Of a stretch of DNA of 64,000 bases, positions 26,212 to 35,644 are shown piece by piece (position 1 is the first letter of the stretch; every line of letters begins with the position of its first letter). Origin of the DNA: Pelosinus fermentans JBW45. Lineage in GTDB: Bacteria > Bacillota > Negativicutes > DSM-13327. The stretch lies in the NCBI RefSeq assembly GCF_000271665.2, contig NZ_CP010978.1, positions 1,582,501 to 1,646,500 on the forward strand, written 5' to 3'. Below the pieces are notes generated by a model that did no database searches, was not told where the DNA came from, and saw nothing but the letters and a program-made list of their open reading frames with translations. The position numbers were made by a program, and so were the translations under genes.

Positions 26212-27195
26212 ATGGTTCGTTTTGGTGTAGTAGGTACGAGTCGGATTGTTGATGATTTTATTCGGTGTGCTAGACTGCATAGTGAATTTTCCTTAGATGC
26301 TGTTTATTCCAGAACGGAAGAGCAGGGGAGGCTTTTTGCAGAACGTCATGGGGTGAAAAATCGGTTTACTAATTTACAGGAGATGGCCCAGAGCAATCAA
26401 ATCGACGCAGTATACATAGCGAGTCCTAATTCTTTACATGCCAAGCAAGCTGTACTGTTTATGTCTCATGGCAAGCATGTGCTTTGTGAAAAACCCATTG
26501 CTTCTAATCGCAAGGAACTATCTATGATGGTAGAGTCTTCTCGGCAGCATCAGGTGCTATTGATGGAGGCGATGAAAAGTACTTTTTTGCCAAATTTTCA
26601 GGCTGTTAGGCAAAACCTTCATAAAATCGGTGCAGTGAGAAAATTCTTCTCAAACTTTTGTCAATATTCATCTAGATATGACGCCTATAAGATGGGGGAA
26701 GTACCAAATGCCTTTAATCCTGCATTATCTAATGGTTCGATCATGGATATTGGCGTTTACTGTATCTATCCTGCTATCTATCTTTTCGGCAAACCAGAGA
26801 AAGTGATAGCGAATGGGATTATGTTAGACTCTGGCGTTGATGGTGCAGGCAGTGTTGTTCTTCACTATCCTGATAAGGAAGTTATCATATCTCATTCGAA
26901 GATTACCAATTCTCAAGCCAGCAATGAAATACAGGGAGAAGAAGGCATAATTGTAATTGATAAAATATCAACACCGAAAGTGGTAAAAATCTTTTATAAC
27001 AATGGTTCAAGTGAGGATATTGGACAAGAACAATGTAATGACTTTATGTATTATGAGGTAGAAGAGTTTATTCATTTAATAAACAATCATAAAATAGAGT
27101 CAAATATTAATTCCTTGCAGCTATCCTTAGATGTAATGGAAGTCATAGATGATTGTAGAAAGCAAATCGGTCTTATCTTTCCAGCAGATGTGTAA
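26212..27195 (+). CDS. Gfo/Idh/MocA-family oxidoreductase
   Basis: A 327-residue NAD(P)-dependent sugar or polyol dehydrogenase. The Rossmann start is FGVVGTSRIVDDF, the segment VYIASPNSLHAKQA binds the nucleotide, and CEKPI (with the EKP motif) is near residue 90. The C-terminal domain has SNGSIMDIGVYCIYP with the family's D/H-region residues. I chose ATG 26212 behind AGGAGGAGG; the frame extends upstream into T-rich non-coding sequence. It stands alone, and the substrate cannot be predicted. Confidence 0.88.
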   Translation: MVRFGVVGTSRIVDDFIRCARLHSEFSLDAVYSRTEEQGRLFAERHGVKNRFTNLQEMAQSNQIDAVYIASPNSLHAKQAVLFMSHGKHVLCEKPIASNRKELSMMVESSRQHQVLLMEAMKSTFLPNFQAVRQNLHKIGAVRKFFSNFCQYSSRYDAYKMGEVPNAFNPALSNGSIMDIGVYCIYPAIYLFGKPEKVIANGIMLDSGVDGAGSVVLHYPDKEVIISHSKITNSQASNEIQGEEGIIVIDKISTPKVVKIFYNNGSSEDIGQEQCNDFMYYEVEEFIHLINNHKIESNINSLQLSLDVMEVIDDCRKQIGLIFPADV

Positions 27196-27381
27196 AAATA
27201 TAGGTGCAACTATGCAATAGCATTGTTGTTTGGCAAAAATGACGAATTTCTACAAAGACATTGGTTTTTGTCGTATGTCTTGCCTTTACAGTTTTACATA
27301 TTTCATATATATTATGTCTTATACCCTTATAATGGGACGCAATTATCTAAGTATCTCAAGAGAATGATGGAGGTGAAAGGT

Positions 27382-27567
27382 ATGGCTATAAAAACCATAG
27401 GAAAGCATTGTAAAGGCTGTGGAGTTTGTGTAACTTTCTGTCCTAAACAAGTATTAGGGCTAGATGCTCTAGGCAAGATTACAGTTGTAGATGAAACAAA
27501 ATGTATTACCTGTAAACAATGTGAAATGCGTTGTCCTGATTATGCAATATTTGTAGAAAAAAAATAG
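27382..27567 (+). CDS. korD: 2-oxoacid:ferredoxin oxidoreductase delta subunit (2[4Fe-4S] ferredoxin)
   Basis: A 61-residue ferredoxin-type protein with two cluster motifs, CKGCGVCVTFCP and CITCKQCEMRCP, each CxxCxxCxxxCP. It passes electrons from the TPP site to free ferredoxin. Start ATG 27382 follows GGAGGTGAAAG. The alpha, beta and gamma genes follow directly, an order normal for KOR/VOR enzymes of anaerobes. Confidence 0.92.
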   Translation: MAIKTIGKHCKGCGVCVTFCPKQVLGLDALGKITVVDETKCITCKQCEMRCPDYAIFVEKK

Positions 27568-27582
27568 GGGAGTGATTTATAA

Positions 27583-28710
27583 GTGGCAAAGGTACTGCTC
27601 TTGCAAGGAAATCAAGCTTGTGCTGAAGGTGCGATCGCTGCGGGTGTTACGTTTTTCGCAGGTTATCCAATTACACCGTCAACGGAAATTGCTGAGATAA
27701 TGGCAAAACGCCTGCCAGAAGTTGGTGGCAAATTTATTCAAATGGAAGATGAGATTGCAGGCATTGGAGCGATTGTTGGTGCTTCTCTGACTGGTAAAAA
27801 AGTGTTGACTGCTACAAGTGGTCCTGGTTTTTCTTTAAAACAAGAATTTATTGGATATGCGACGATTGCAGAAGTTCCGATTGTAATCGCCAACGTACAG
27901 CGGGTAGGTCCGAGTACTGGACAACCGACAGCTCCTGCTCAAGGAGATATGATGCAGGCAAGATGGGGAACCCACGGGGATCATCCTGTTATTGCCCTGA
28001 CTCCAGCAAGTGTACCAGAGTGCTTTACTCTGACTATTAAGGCTTATGAACTATCAGAAAAATATCGCATGCCTGTTCTATTAATGTTAGATGAGATCAT
28101 TGGGCATATGCGTGAAAAAATAGAGATTCCTGATTATGATACCATTGAAAAACCTGTCCGCAAAGGTCCAAGAGTAGGACCTAGTGAGTTTAAAGCCTAT
28201 GAGCCGGATAGTGATGGTGTACCTCCTATGGCTGATTTCGGTACAGGCTACCGCTATCATGTAACAGGCTTAGTACATGATGAAACGGGCTTCCCAAATG
28301 GGTCCCCTGCAGCCACTGAAAAGCTTCTTAAAAGGCTGCATGAGAAGGTAGAACGTGATATTGATAAAATCACTATGTATGAAGAATATAAACTGGATGA
28401 TGCTGAAATTGCGATTGTGACCTATGGGGGAACTGCGCGTTCTGCATATGCAGCGATTGATATGGCTCGTGAAGAAGGTATTAAGGTTGGCATGTTCCGC
28501 CTAATTTCCGTATGGCCTTTCCCTGAAAAAGAGATTGCCCAATTGGCCCAGAAAGTGAAAGTGATTGTTGTTCCTGAGCTTAACTACGGTCAAATGGTGG
28601 GTGAAGTCAAAAAAGCTGTGGAAGGCAAAGTACCAGTAAAACCAATGTCTAAATATGACTCTGAGCCGATTTCACCAAAAGAATTACTAGAATTTGTGAA
28701 AAATCTTTAA
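27583..28710 (+). CDS. korA: 2-oxoacid:ferredoxin oxidoreductase alpha subunit
   Basis: A 375-residue alpha subunit with the pyrimidine-binding domain of the TPP enzyme (AGYPITPSTEIAE near 27-39, MEDEIAGIGAIVGAS near 55-69, TSGPGFSLKQEF near 79-90) and a transketolase-C-like end. The enzyme oxidatively decarboxylates a 2-oxo acid to the acyl-CoA, reducing ferredoxin. The kor symbol assumes 2-oxoglutarate; branched-chain 2-oxo acids (vor) are possible. GTG start behind GGGAGTG. Confidence 0.88.
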   Translation: MAKVLLLQGNQACAEGAIAAGVTFFAGYPITPSTEIAEIMAKRLPEVGGKFIQMEDEIAGIGAIVGASLTGKKVLTATSGPGFSLKQEFIGYATIAEVPIVIANVQRVGPSTGQPTAPAQGDMMQARWGTHGDHPVIALTPASVPECFTLTIKAYELSEKYRMPVLLMLDEIIGHMREKIEIPDYDTIEKPVRKGPRVGPSEFKAYEPDSDGVPPMADFGTGYRYHVTGLVHDETGFPNGSPAATEKLLKRLHEKVERDIDKITMYEEYKLDDAEIAIVTYGGTARSAYAAIDMAREEGIKVGMFRLISVWPFPEKEIAQLAQKVKVIVVPELNYGQMVGEVKKAVEGKVPVKPMSKYDSEPISPKELLEFVKNL

Positions 28711-28729
28711 TTTAGGGAGGTAAAATAGA

Positions 28730-29548
28730 TTGGAAAAATTAATTGAAAAATACTATCGCCCTCGCTTGCCGCATATTTGGTGTCCAGGCTGTGGTAATGG
28801 TATTGTTACCAGTTCTATTATAAAAGCGATTGATAAATTAGGACTTGACCAGGATAAAACCGTAATTGTATCCGGCATCGGCTGTTCTTCAAGAGCATCA
28901 GGCTATCTGAATTTTGATACGGTTCATTCGCTGCATGGTCGTGCTTTGCCTGTGGCTACGGGTATTAAACTGGCTGACCCTGAACTAAATGTAATTGTTA
29001 TTACTGGTGATGGAGACGGCACTGCCATTGGCGGCAATCATTTCATTCATACTGCTCGCCGTAACATTAATTTAACGGTTATTTTATTCAATAACAACAT
29101 TTATGGCATGACAGGCGGTCAATATTCACCACTGACGCCAACGGATAGTAAAGCAACAACTGCACCTTATGGCACCTTAGAACGTGCTTTTGATATAGCA
29201 GAATTGGCAAAAGCTGCTGGCGCTACATACGTAGCCCGGGGTACGGCTTTTCATGCCAATATGCTAGTGGACGTGATTGCCAAAGGTATTAGTCATGATG
29301 GATTTTCTTTGATCGAGGCAGTGACCCAATGTCCGATCTATTTCGGTCGTCAAAACAAAAAAGGCGATGCTTCTGCTATGCTTAAAACCCAGCGTGATAA
29401 TGCGGTTACTGTAGAAGCAGCTAAAAAATTAAGTCCAGAACAACTGGAAGGAAAATTCAAAATCGGTGTACTGCATCAAAGTGAGGCACCGGAATATACA
29501 AAACAATATCAAGCAATTATTGATAGAGCACAGAAAGGAGCTAAATAA
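28730..29548 (+). CDS. korB: 2-oxoacid:ferredoxin oxidoreductase beta subunit
   Basis: A 272-residue beta subunit that binds the TPP diphosphate. WCPGCGNG near residue 17-24 and the motif GDGDG ... NNNIYGMTGGQYSPLT (about 97-131) are diagnostic. It starts at a TTG behind AGGGAGG, 19 bases after korA. It supplies the catalytic thiamine site with the alpha subunit. Confidence 0.92.
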   Translation: MEKLIEKYYRPRLPHIWCPGCGNGIVTSSIIKAIDKLGLDQDKTVIVSGIGCSSRASGYLNFDTVHSLHGRALPVATGIKLADPELNVIVITGDGDGTAIGGNHFIHTARRNINLTVILFNNNIYGMTGGQYSPLTPTDSKATTAPYGTLERAFDIAELAKAAGATYVARGTAFHANMLVDVIAKGISHDGFSLIEAVTQCPIYFGRQNKKGDASAMLKTQRDNAVTVEAAKKLSPEQLEGKFKIGVLHQSEAPEYTKQYQAIIDRAQKGAK

Positions 29549-29549
29549 T

Positions 29550-30077
29550 ATGATTGAAATGCGTTTATCTGGCTCTGGCGGACAGGGATTAATTTTGGCA
29601 GGTATTATTTTAGCAGAAGCAGCATTACTCGATGGCAAGATGGCCATTCAGTCTCAGTCTTATGGACCAGAGGCAAGAGGTGGTGCTAGTAAATCAGAAG
29701 TTATTATTTCGGAAAAAGCAATCCACTATCCAAAAGTAACCAAGCCTAATCTTGTTTTGGCAATGACTCAAGAAGCGGTGGATAAGTACTCAAAGGATTT
29801 ACCTGCTGATGGCATATTGATGATTGATACAACTTTTGTTAAAAAAGTACCAGATCATTTAAAAAATGTATATCATCTTCCCATTACGGAAAAAGTGACA
29901 GCAGAACTTGGAAAGGCATTATTTGCCAATATTGTTGCTTTAGGGGCGATTGTAGCCACAACAAAAGCAGTGAGTGTTGAATCCATTACAACAGCAATTC
30001 TTCACAGAGTTCCAAAGGGAACAGAAGACATTAATAAACGTGCTCTTGAACTTGGCATAGCGTTAGTTGCTAAATAA
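29550..30077 (+). CDS. korC: 2-oxoacid:ferredoxin oxidoreductase gamma subunit
   Basis: A 175-residue POR-gamma-domain protein with MRLSGSGGQGLILAG at the start and SYGPEARGGASKSEVIIS at about 36-53, both conserved. The start is the ATG at 29550, one base after the korB stop, behind AAAGGAG. Last gene of the operon, followed by a terminator. Confidence 0.92.
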   Translation: MIEMRLSGSGGQGLILAGIILAEAALLDGKMAIQSQSYGPEARGGASKSEVIISEKAIHYPKVTKPNLVLAMTQEAVDKYSKDLPADGILMIDTTFVKKVPDHLKNVYHLPITEKVTAELGKALFANIVALGAIVATTKAVSVESITTAILHRVPKGTEDINKRALELGIALVAK

Positions 30078-30096
30078 AGAGAGGTTAGTTTCATGC

Positions 30097-30135
30097 AAAA
30101 GGAAGCAGCATCTTTTAGAGGCTGCTTCCTTTTAT
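30097..30135 (+). terminator. Intrinsic terminator of the kor operon
   Basis: AAAAGGAAGCAGC / GCTGCTTCCTTTT stem with an 11-base loop. Confidence 0.88.
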
Positions 30136-30191
30136 AGTTTAATTGATAAATAGAATATTTAGCGTTACAGCGTTTACTTATTATTTTTAAT

Positions 30192-30365
30192 TATAGGAAT
30201 TATAAGTTTTATAGGTGAAAAATATAAGACATTATGAACCACAAAGGCACAATGCCGCTGATGCGGCACACAAAGGAGTACACAAAATAAGTTGTAAATA
30301 GAACCCTTTGTGTCCTTTGCGTCTTTGTGGTTCGATTGTTTAAAGTATGCATCAGCATTTTACTT
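30192..30365. repeat. Dispersed palindromic repeat, family 1, copy C with flanks
   Basis: The core palindrome is 30236-30333 (GAACCACAAAGGCACAATG to GTCTTTGTGGTTC, inner TGCCGC/GCGGCA). The left flank with TTATAAGTTTTATA is shared with the fragments at 24976 and 54702, and the right flank AGTATGCATCAGCATTTT resembles the right side of copy A. The full unit may be about 170 bases. It fills the gap between kor and suf. Confidence 0.85.
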
Positions 30366-30418
30366 ACTTCAATATTATAACAATAAGATTTTAAATATTT
30401 TTACAAATCTTGTATGGC

Positions 30419-30447
30419 TTGACATGCTGTACAAAAAAGAATAAAAT
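30419..30447 (+). promoter_or_regulatory. Promoter of the suf operon
   Basis: TTGACA (30419-30424) and TAAAAT (30442-30447) are spaced by 17 bases. Confidence 0.8.
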
Positions 30448-30454
30448 AAATTTA

Positions 30455-30486
30455 ATTCCTAGCAATTCACTATGTATACTAGGGAT
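30455..30486. promoter_or_regulatory. Inverted repeat at the suf transcription start
   Basis: ATTCCTAG (30455-30462) and CTAGGGAT (30479-30486) flank 16 AT-rich bases at the predicted +1. A repressor site, for example of an Rrf2-type Fe-S sensor, is possible; no regulator gene is adjacent. Confidence 0.5.
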
Positions 30487-30545
30487 TAAACCCTGAAAAA
30501 TAGATAAAGATAATAACTGACGGATAGTAATAATGAGGTGAAAAA

Positions 30546-31325
30546 ATGGCAGAAAAACTCTTAGCAATTCATGGGTTACATGCAGCCGTTGAAGGCAAAG
30601 AAATCTTAAAAGGCTTGAATCTTGAAATTAATAAAGGCGAGGTTCATGTTATTATGGGTCCTAATGGCTCCGGCAAATCAACGTTAGTGAATTTGATTAT
30701 GGGCCATCCAAAGTATGAAATAACCGCTGGGTCCATTGCTTTTGAGGGTGAAGACATTACAGCTTTAAAAACCTATGAAAGAGCTAGAAAAGGAATCTTT
30801 CTATCTTTCCAAAATCCTGAAGAAATACCAGGGATAACGGTAGAAAATTTATTGCGGACAGCAAAAAATGCGATAACCGGTGAAACTATTAAAATTATGG
30901 CTTTTAAGAAAGAACTGAAACAAGCTATGGAGAGCTTAAAAATAGACAATACATATGCAGCACGACATGTAAACGTCGGCTTTTCAGGTGGAGAAAAGAA
31001 AAGAAATGAAATATTACAAATGATGATGCTCAATCCTCAATTGGCAATGCTGGATGAAACGGATTCGGGCTTAGATATTGATGCCGTTCGTATTGTTTCC
31101 TCAGGAGTAAAACACTTCAAAAACGAGCAGAATGCAATTTTAATTATTACACATAATACCAAGATTCTTGAGCAATTAGACGTAGATTATGTTCACATCT
31201 TAATGAACGGGAAAATTCTCCAGACGGGTGATGCTTCTTTGATATCCCAAATCAATGAAAATGGTTTTCTACATCTGGGAGGAGACGCTCTGGATTCAGG
31301 TGAGGTGAATACGCTTCATGGATAA
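30546..31325 (+). CDS. sufC: Fe-S cluster assembly ATPase
   Basis: A 259-residue ABC-type ATPase of the SufBCD scaffold. GPNGSGKST near 38-46, FQNPEEIPGI near 92-101 (the SufC Q-loop), the signature SGGEKKR and the Walker B region AMLDETDSGLD are typical. It powers the conformational changes of SufB-SufD. First gene of sufCBDSU, which builds Fe-S clusters in Firmicutes. Its end overlaps sufB by eight bases. Confidence 0.96.
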   Translation: MAEKLLAIHGLHAAVEGKEILKGLNLEINKGEVHVIMGPNGSGKSTLVNLIMGHPKYEITAGSIAFEGEDITALKTYERARKGIFLSFQNPEEIPGITVENLLRTAKNAITGETIKIMAFKKELKQAMESLKIDNTYAARHVNVGFSGGEKKRNEILQMMMLNPQLAMLDETDSGLDIDAVRIVSSGVKHFKNEQNAILIITHNTKILEQLDVDYVHILMNGKILQTGDASLISQINENGFLHLGGDALDSGEVNTLHG

Positions 31326-32724
31326 GAAAAAGACTGTTGTTGAGGATATTGATCGAGGTCTTTATGATATTAAAAATAAAGATCGCTATCGTTATAAAGC
31401 CTCAAAAGGACTAACCCCTCAAATTGTGCTGGATATTTCCAAAGAAAAGAATGATCCAGAATGGATGCGAGAGTTTCGCCTTCGTTCTTTAGAAATTTAC
31501 AATCAAACACCTATGCCGACATGGGGACCTTCTCTGCACGAACTGGATATGGATGATATTGTTACCTATGTCCGCCCAGACACAGAAATGAAGGGAAAGT
31601 GGCAAGAGGTTCCTGATGATATTAAAGATACATTTGAACGTCTGGGAATTCCCCAAGCTGAACGAGAATCATTAGCTGGTGTAGGAGCTCAGTACGATTC
31701 TGAAGTAGTGTATCACAGTGTCAAAGAAGAACTGGTCAAGCAAGGTGTAGTCTATACTGACATGGAAAGTGCCCTAAGAGAGTATGAGCCTATGATTAAG
31801 GAATATTTCATGAAGCTTGTTACACCAAATGATCATAAATTTGTAGCCCTGCATGGAGCTGTTTGGTCAGGTGGTTCCTTTGTCTACGTTCCGCCTGGTG
31901 TTCAGGTGGAAATACCGCTGCAGTCTTATTTTCGTTTGAATTCGCCAGGGGCAGGGCAGTTTGAGCATACATTAATTATCGTGGATAAAGGGGCGAAACT
32001 TCATTTTATTGAAGGCTGTTCTGCTCCTAAATATAATGTTACGAATTTGCATGCAGGATGCGTTGAGTTATACATAAAAGAAGATGCTAGTCTCCGCTAC
32101 TCTACCATCGAAAACTGGTCGAGAAATATGCTGAATTTAAATACCAAGCGAGCCTTGGTAGAAAAAAATGGCAGCATTGAATGGGTTTCTGGTTCTTTTG
32201 GTTCTAAGATTTCTATGCTGTATCCCCGTAGTATTCTCAAGGGAGAAGGAGCACGAGCGGATTTTAACGGTGTCACTTTTGCGGCTGGCGGGCAGGTGCT
32301 GGATACAGGGGCGGCTGTGATTCATGCGGCACCGTATACCTCTTCCAATATTAATTCCCGGTCTATTTCCAAAGGCGGAGGAGTTGCTGTTTATCGTGGT
32401 GCGGTAAAAGTAGCGGCCAATGCCCACCATTGCAAATCCTTGGTAAGCTGCGAATCCTTAATGCTGGACGATCTTTCTCGTTCTGATACCCTGCCGGTCA
32501 TTGATATTCAAAATGATGAGGTAGATATCGGTCACGAAGCAAAAATTGGCAGAATCAGCGAGGAGGCTATCTTTTATCTCATGAGCCGGGGTATTAGTGA
32601 GCAAGAAGCTAAAGCTATGATTGTAAGAGGGTTTGCAGAACCGATTGCCAAGGAGCTTCCCTTGGAATATGCTGTGGAAATGAATAATTTAATTAATATA
32701 GAACTGGAAGGCACCATTGGATAG
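31318..32724 (+). CDS. sufB: Fe-S cluster scaffold SufB
   Basis: A 468-residue scaffold subunit with the right-handed beta-helix core; VWSGGSFVYVPPGVQVEIPLQ is split as VWSGGSFVYVP and GVQVEIPLQSYFR, both highly conserved. CSAPKY holds a cluster-site Cys, and the C-terminal SRGISEQEAKAMIVRGF is typical. It assembles the nascent cluster with SufC and SufD. Full family length. Confidence 0.97.
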   Translation: MDKKKTVVEDIDRGLYDIKNKDRYRYKASKGLTPQIVLDISKEKNDPEWMREFRLRSLEIYNQTPMPTWGPSLHELDMDDIVTYVRPDTEMKGKWQEVPDDIKDTFERLGIPQAERESLAGVGAQYDSEVVYHSVKEELVKQGVVYTDMESALREYEPMIKEYFMKLVTPNDHKFVALHGAVWSGGSFVYVPPGVQVEIPLQSYFRLNSPGAGQFEHTLIIVDKGAKLHFIEGCSAPKYNVTNLHAGCVELYIKEDASLRYSTIENWSRNMLNLNTKRALVEKNGSIEWVSGSFGSKISMLYPRSILKGEGARADFNGVTFAAGGQVLDTGAAVIHAAPYTSSNINSRSISKGGGVAVYRGAVKVAANAHHCKSLVSCESLMLDDLSRSDTLPVIDIQNDEVDIGHEAKIGRISEEAIFYLMSRGISEQEAKAMIVRGFAEPIAKELPLEYAVEMNNLINIELEGTIG

Positions 32725-32735
32725 GGGATGATGAT

Positions 32736-33839
32736 ATGGAAAAACTACAGAAGAATTTAAGCCCGATTCCAGTAAAAACCTGGAATTGGCTAGGTGTTAA
32801 TAGTGCTGTCCTTGAAGCTGATATTCCTGCTATAACGGATTACTCCAAGCAGCCTATAACGAAAGGCTCAGAAAAGGGAGTAACCATTACAGATATCCGC
32901 TTGAATAGAGATACCATTAAATTTATGGAAAAGAAAATGGACGTTGGCGCGAGTGAAGCAATGAGAGACTTTGTTAAGAAGAATCAAAACAGCGGTTATT
33001 TCATTGAAATAGAAGAAGGGGAGAAAATAGGAACTCCTATTATCCTTCAATATGACTTAGATGAGGAAAATCCAACTCTAGTAGATGACCACTTTATCCT
33101 TGCTCATGAAAAAAGCGAGGTGAACATTATCATCAACTATACATCTTCCTGTACTAAAAATGGGTTTCACAGTGGTGTGACCAAAGTTTTTGCTAAGCGG
33201 GGGGCTGTTGTTCATTTAATTAAAGTGCAAATGCTGGCTGACCAAGATACTCATGTCGATACCATTAGTGCGATCACTGATGAAAAAGGGCAGGTTGATT
33301 TCACCTTGATAGAACTAGGTGCCCTACAAACCATTACAGGATGTAGAACACAATTGGTGGGGAAAAACAGCACTGGAACGATTCATTCTCTCTATTTTGG
33401 TGATCAGAATCGTAAAATTGATATTAATTATGTACAGACCCATCAGGCTCGTGAATCTTTGAGCAGTATAGAAGCACGAGGCGTACTCTTAGATCACAGT
33501 CAAAAAGTCTTTAAAGGTACATTGGACTTTATTAAGGGGTCCAGCGGCTCTAAGGGCAAAGAAGAGGAATATACGGTTTTATTAAGTCCAACCGTACGGA
33601 ATCGTTCGACACCACTGATGCTGTGTGGGGAAGATGCGGTTGAAGGGCAACATGCTGTTAGTACAGGAAAAATGGATGAAAATAAACTTTTTTATCTGAT
33701 GAGCAGAGGGCTTAGTGAAGTAGAGGCAAAAAAATTAATTATCGAAGCTGAATTTCAGCCCATTCTGGAAAAAGTACCAGTGATCGAATTGAGAGATACA
33801 ATTTCTATGTATCTAAGGAGGCGGCTAAATCATGTCTAA
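32736..33839 (+). CDS. sufD: Fe-S cluster assembly protein SufD
   Basis: A 367-residue SufB paralogue lacking the SufB N-terminal region. The C-terminal LMLCGEDAVEGQHAVSTGKM and FYLMSRGLSEVEAKKLI are diagnostic. It lies 11 bases after sufB and overlaps sufS by eight bases. Confidence 0.94.
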   Translation: MEKLQKNLSPIPVKTWNWLGVNSAVLEADIPAITDYSKQPITKGSEKGVTITDIRLNRDTIKFMEKKMDVGASEAMRDFVKKNQNSGYFIEIEEGEKIGTPIILQYDLDEENPTLVDDHFILAHEKSEVNIIINYTSSCTKNGFHSGVTKVFAKRGAVVHLIKVQMLADQDTHVDTISAITDEKGQVDFTLIELGALQTITGCRTQLVGKNSTGTIHSLYFGDQNRKIDINYVQTHQARESLSSIEARGVLLDHSQKVFKGTLDFIKGSSGSKGKEEEYTVLLSPTVRNRSTPLMLCGEDAVEGQHAVSTGKMDENKLFYLMSRGLSEVEAKKLIIEAEFQPILEKVPVIELRDTISMYLRRRLNHV

Positions 33840-35058
33840 TAATTACGTCAATGATTTTCCTATCTTGCAAAAAACGATGAATGGAAAACGGCTTGTTTAC
33901 CTTGATAATGGAGCTACAACTCAAAAACCTCTCTCGGTTATCAATGCTGTTCAAGAATATTATGCATCCTTTAATGCCAATCCTCATCGAGGCGCTTACG
34001 AGTTAAGTGTTACGGCTACTCAAATTTATGAAGATGCTCGAGAGAAGGTTAGAAAATTCTTGGGGGCAGAAAAAACAAGTGAAATTATTTTCACTAAGAA
34101 TGCCACCGAATCTTTAAATTTATTGGCTTATAGCTATGGTATGACCTTTATTAATCCCGGTGATGAAATTGTTATTTCTATTGCTGAGCATCACAGCAAT
34201 ATCGTGCCTTGGCAGCAGGTGGCTAAAGCGAAGGGAGCTACGTTACAATATTTATATGTGAATGAAGCCGGCATTCTAACGGATGAGGAAATCGAAAAGA
34301 AAATTAGCAGCAGAACCAAAATCGTAGCGGTTACCCAGGTATCAAATGTGCTTGGTATTATCAACCCCATTGAAAAGATTGTGCATAAGGCGCATAGCGT
34401 GGGGGCTGTTGTGATTGTTGATGGTGCACAAAGTGTTCCTCACTTTTCCGTGGATGTAAAAGTATTAGATGTTGATTTCTTAGTCTTCTCGGGACACAAG
34501 ATGTTGGCTCCTATGGGAGTCGGCGTACTATACGGTAAAGAACAATTGTTGGATAAAATGCCGCCTTTCTTAAGCGGCGGAGATATGATTGAGTATGTAT
34601 GGGAACAGGATACTTCTTTTGCACCACTGCCAGCTAAATTTGAAGCGGGAACACAAAATGTGGGAGGAGTCTTAGGACTGTCAGCAGCCATAGACTATGT
34701 TGAGAAGGTCGGTTTTTCCAATATAGAACAGATTGAAAAAGAATTAATTCATTATGCGATACCGAAACTTCAACAGCTCCCTTTTATTACTCTTTATGGA
34801 TGCGAAGATCTTTCGAAAAAGACCGGGGTAATATCTTTTAATGTAAAAGATATTCATCCCCATGATGTATCCTCTATTTTGGATGCCGATGGGATTGCTA
34901 TACGAGCTGGTCATCATTGTGCGCATCCCTTGATGCAATATCTTGGAGTGAATGCAACATGTCGTGCTAGTTTTTATTTTTATAATACACGTGAAGATGT
35001 AGATGCATTGATAAATGCCTTAGGACGTGTCAGGGGAGTGCTTGGCTATGGATCTTAG
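33832..35058 (+). CDS. sufS: Cysteine desulfurase SufS
   Basis: A 408-residue PLP-dependent class V aminotransferase fold enzyme. The PLP Lys is K223 in SGHKML, and the persulfide Cys363 is in RAGHHCAHP. The N-terminal YLDNGATTQKP is typical. It removes sulfur from cysteine and hands it to SufU, encoded next. Overlaps sufD and sufU. Confidence 0.96.
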   Translation: MSNNYVNDFPILQKTMNGKRLVYLDNGATTQKPLSVINAVQEYYASFNANPHRGAYELSVTATQIYEDAREKVRKFLGAEKTSEIIFTKNATESLNLLAYSYGMTFINPGDEIVISIAEHHSNIVPWQQVAKAKGATLQYLYVNEAGILTDEEIEKKISSRTKIVAVTQVSNVLGIINPIEKIVHKAHSVGAVVIVDGAQSVPHFSVDVKVLDVDFLVFSGHKMLAPMGVGVLYGKEQLLDKMPPFLSGGDMIEYVWEQDTSFAPLPAKFEAGTQNVGGVLGLSAAIDYVEKVGFSNIEQIEKELIHYAIPKLQQLPFITLYGCEDLSKKTGVISFNVKDIHPHDVSSILDADGIAIRAGHHCAHPLMQYLGVNATCRASFYFYNTREDVDALINALGRVRGVLGYGS

Positions 35059-35512
35059 TGAGATTTATACGGAAATTATTGCAGAGCATAATAAATCAAA
35101 GCGAAATAAAAAACAGATGGAAAATCCTACGGTGATCCTAAAGGGCAGAAACCCAAGCTGCGGCGATGAAATAGAACTCGCATTAAAGGTAGAGAAGAAT
35201 ATCATCCAAGATGCTTCCTTTACGGGGGTTGGCTGCGCGATTTCCCAAGCTTCTACATCAATGATGATTGATTTGGTTCGCGGGCAGACCATTGAAAAAG
35301 CACAACTGCTGATTGATACCTTTCTAGGCATGATCAAACGGGAGATCACGGAGGAGGAGCAATTGGAAATATTAGATGAAGCAGTTGCCTTACAAAATAT
35401 TTCCAACATGCCTGCCAGAGTGAAATGTGCAGTTTTATCATGGCATACACTGGAAAGCGCGATTACAACAGAAGAAGGAAAAACAAGTGAAAGCAGCCAA
35501 TCATCCCATTAA
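35048..35512 (+). CDS. sufU: Zinc-dependent sulfurtransferase SufU
   Basis: A 154-residue IscU-like protein of the Gram-positive SufU type. The three Cys are in NPSCGDEIE, GVGCAIS and VKCAVLSW. SufU accepts persulfide sulfur from SufS. I use ATG 35048, ten bases inside sufS, with GGGGAG ahead. Last gene of the operon. Confidence 0.94.
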   Translation: MDLSEIYTEIIAEHNKSKRNKKQMENPTVILKGRNPSCGDEIELALKVEKNIIQDASFTGVGCAISQASTSMMIDLVRGQTIEKAQLLIDTFLGMIKREITEEEQLEILDEAVALQNISNMPARVKCAVLSWHTLESAITTEEGKTSESSQSSH

Positions 35513-35533
35513 ATGACTGCATGATACACCAAA

Positions 35534-35566
35534 GAAGACTCATTATCGGATGAGTCTTTTTTCTTA
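35534..35566 (+). terminator. Intrinsic terminator of the suf operon
   Basis: AAGACTCAT / ATGAGTCTT with a six-base loop followed by TTTTTC. Confidence 0.92.
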
Positions 35567-35644
35567 TTCTTTTCCTGGCGGAGGCTGGTGTAATTGCTTG
35601 TATAAAAGACAGAAGGGTGTGTTAAGCTAACAAGGGGGGATACT

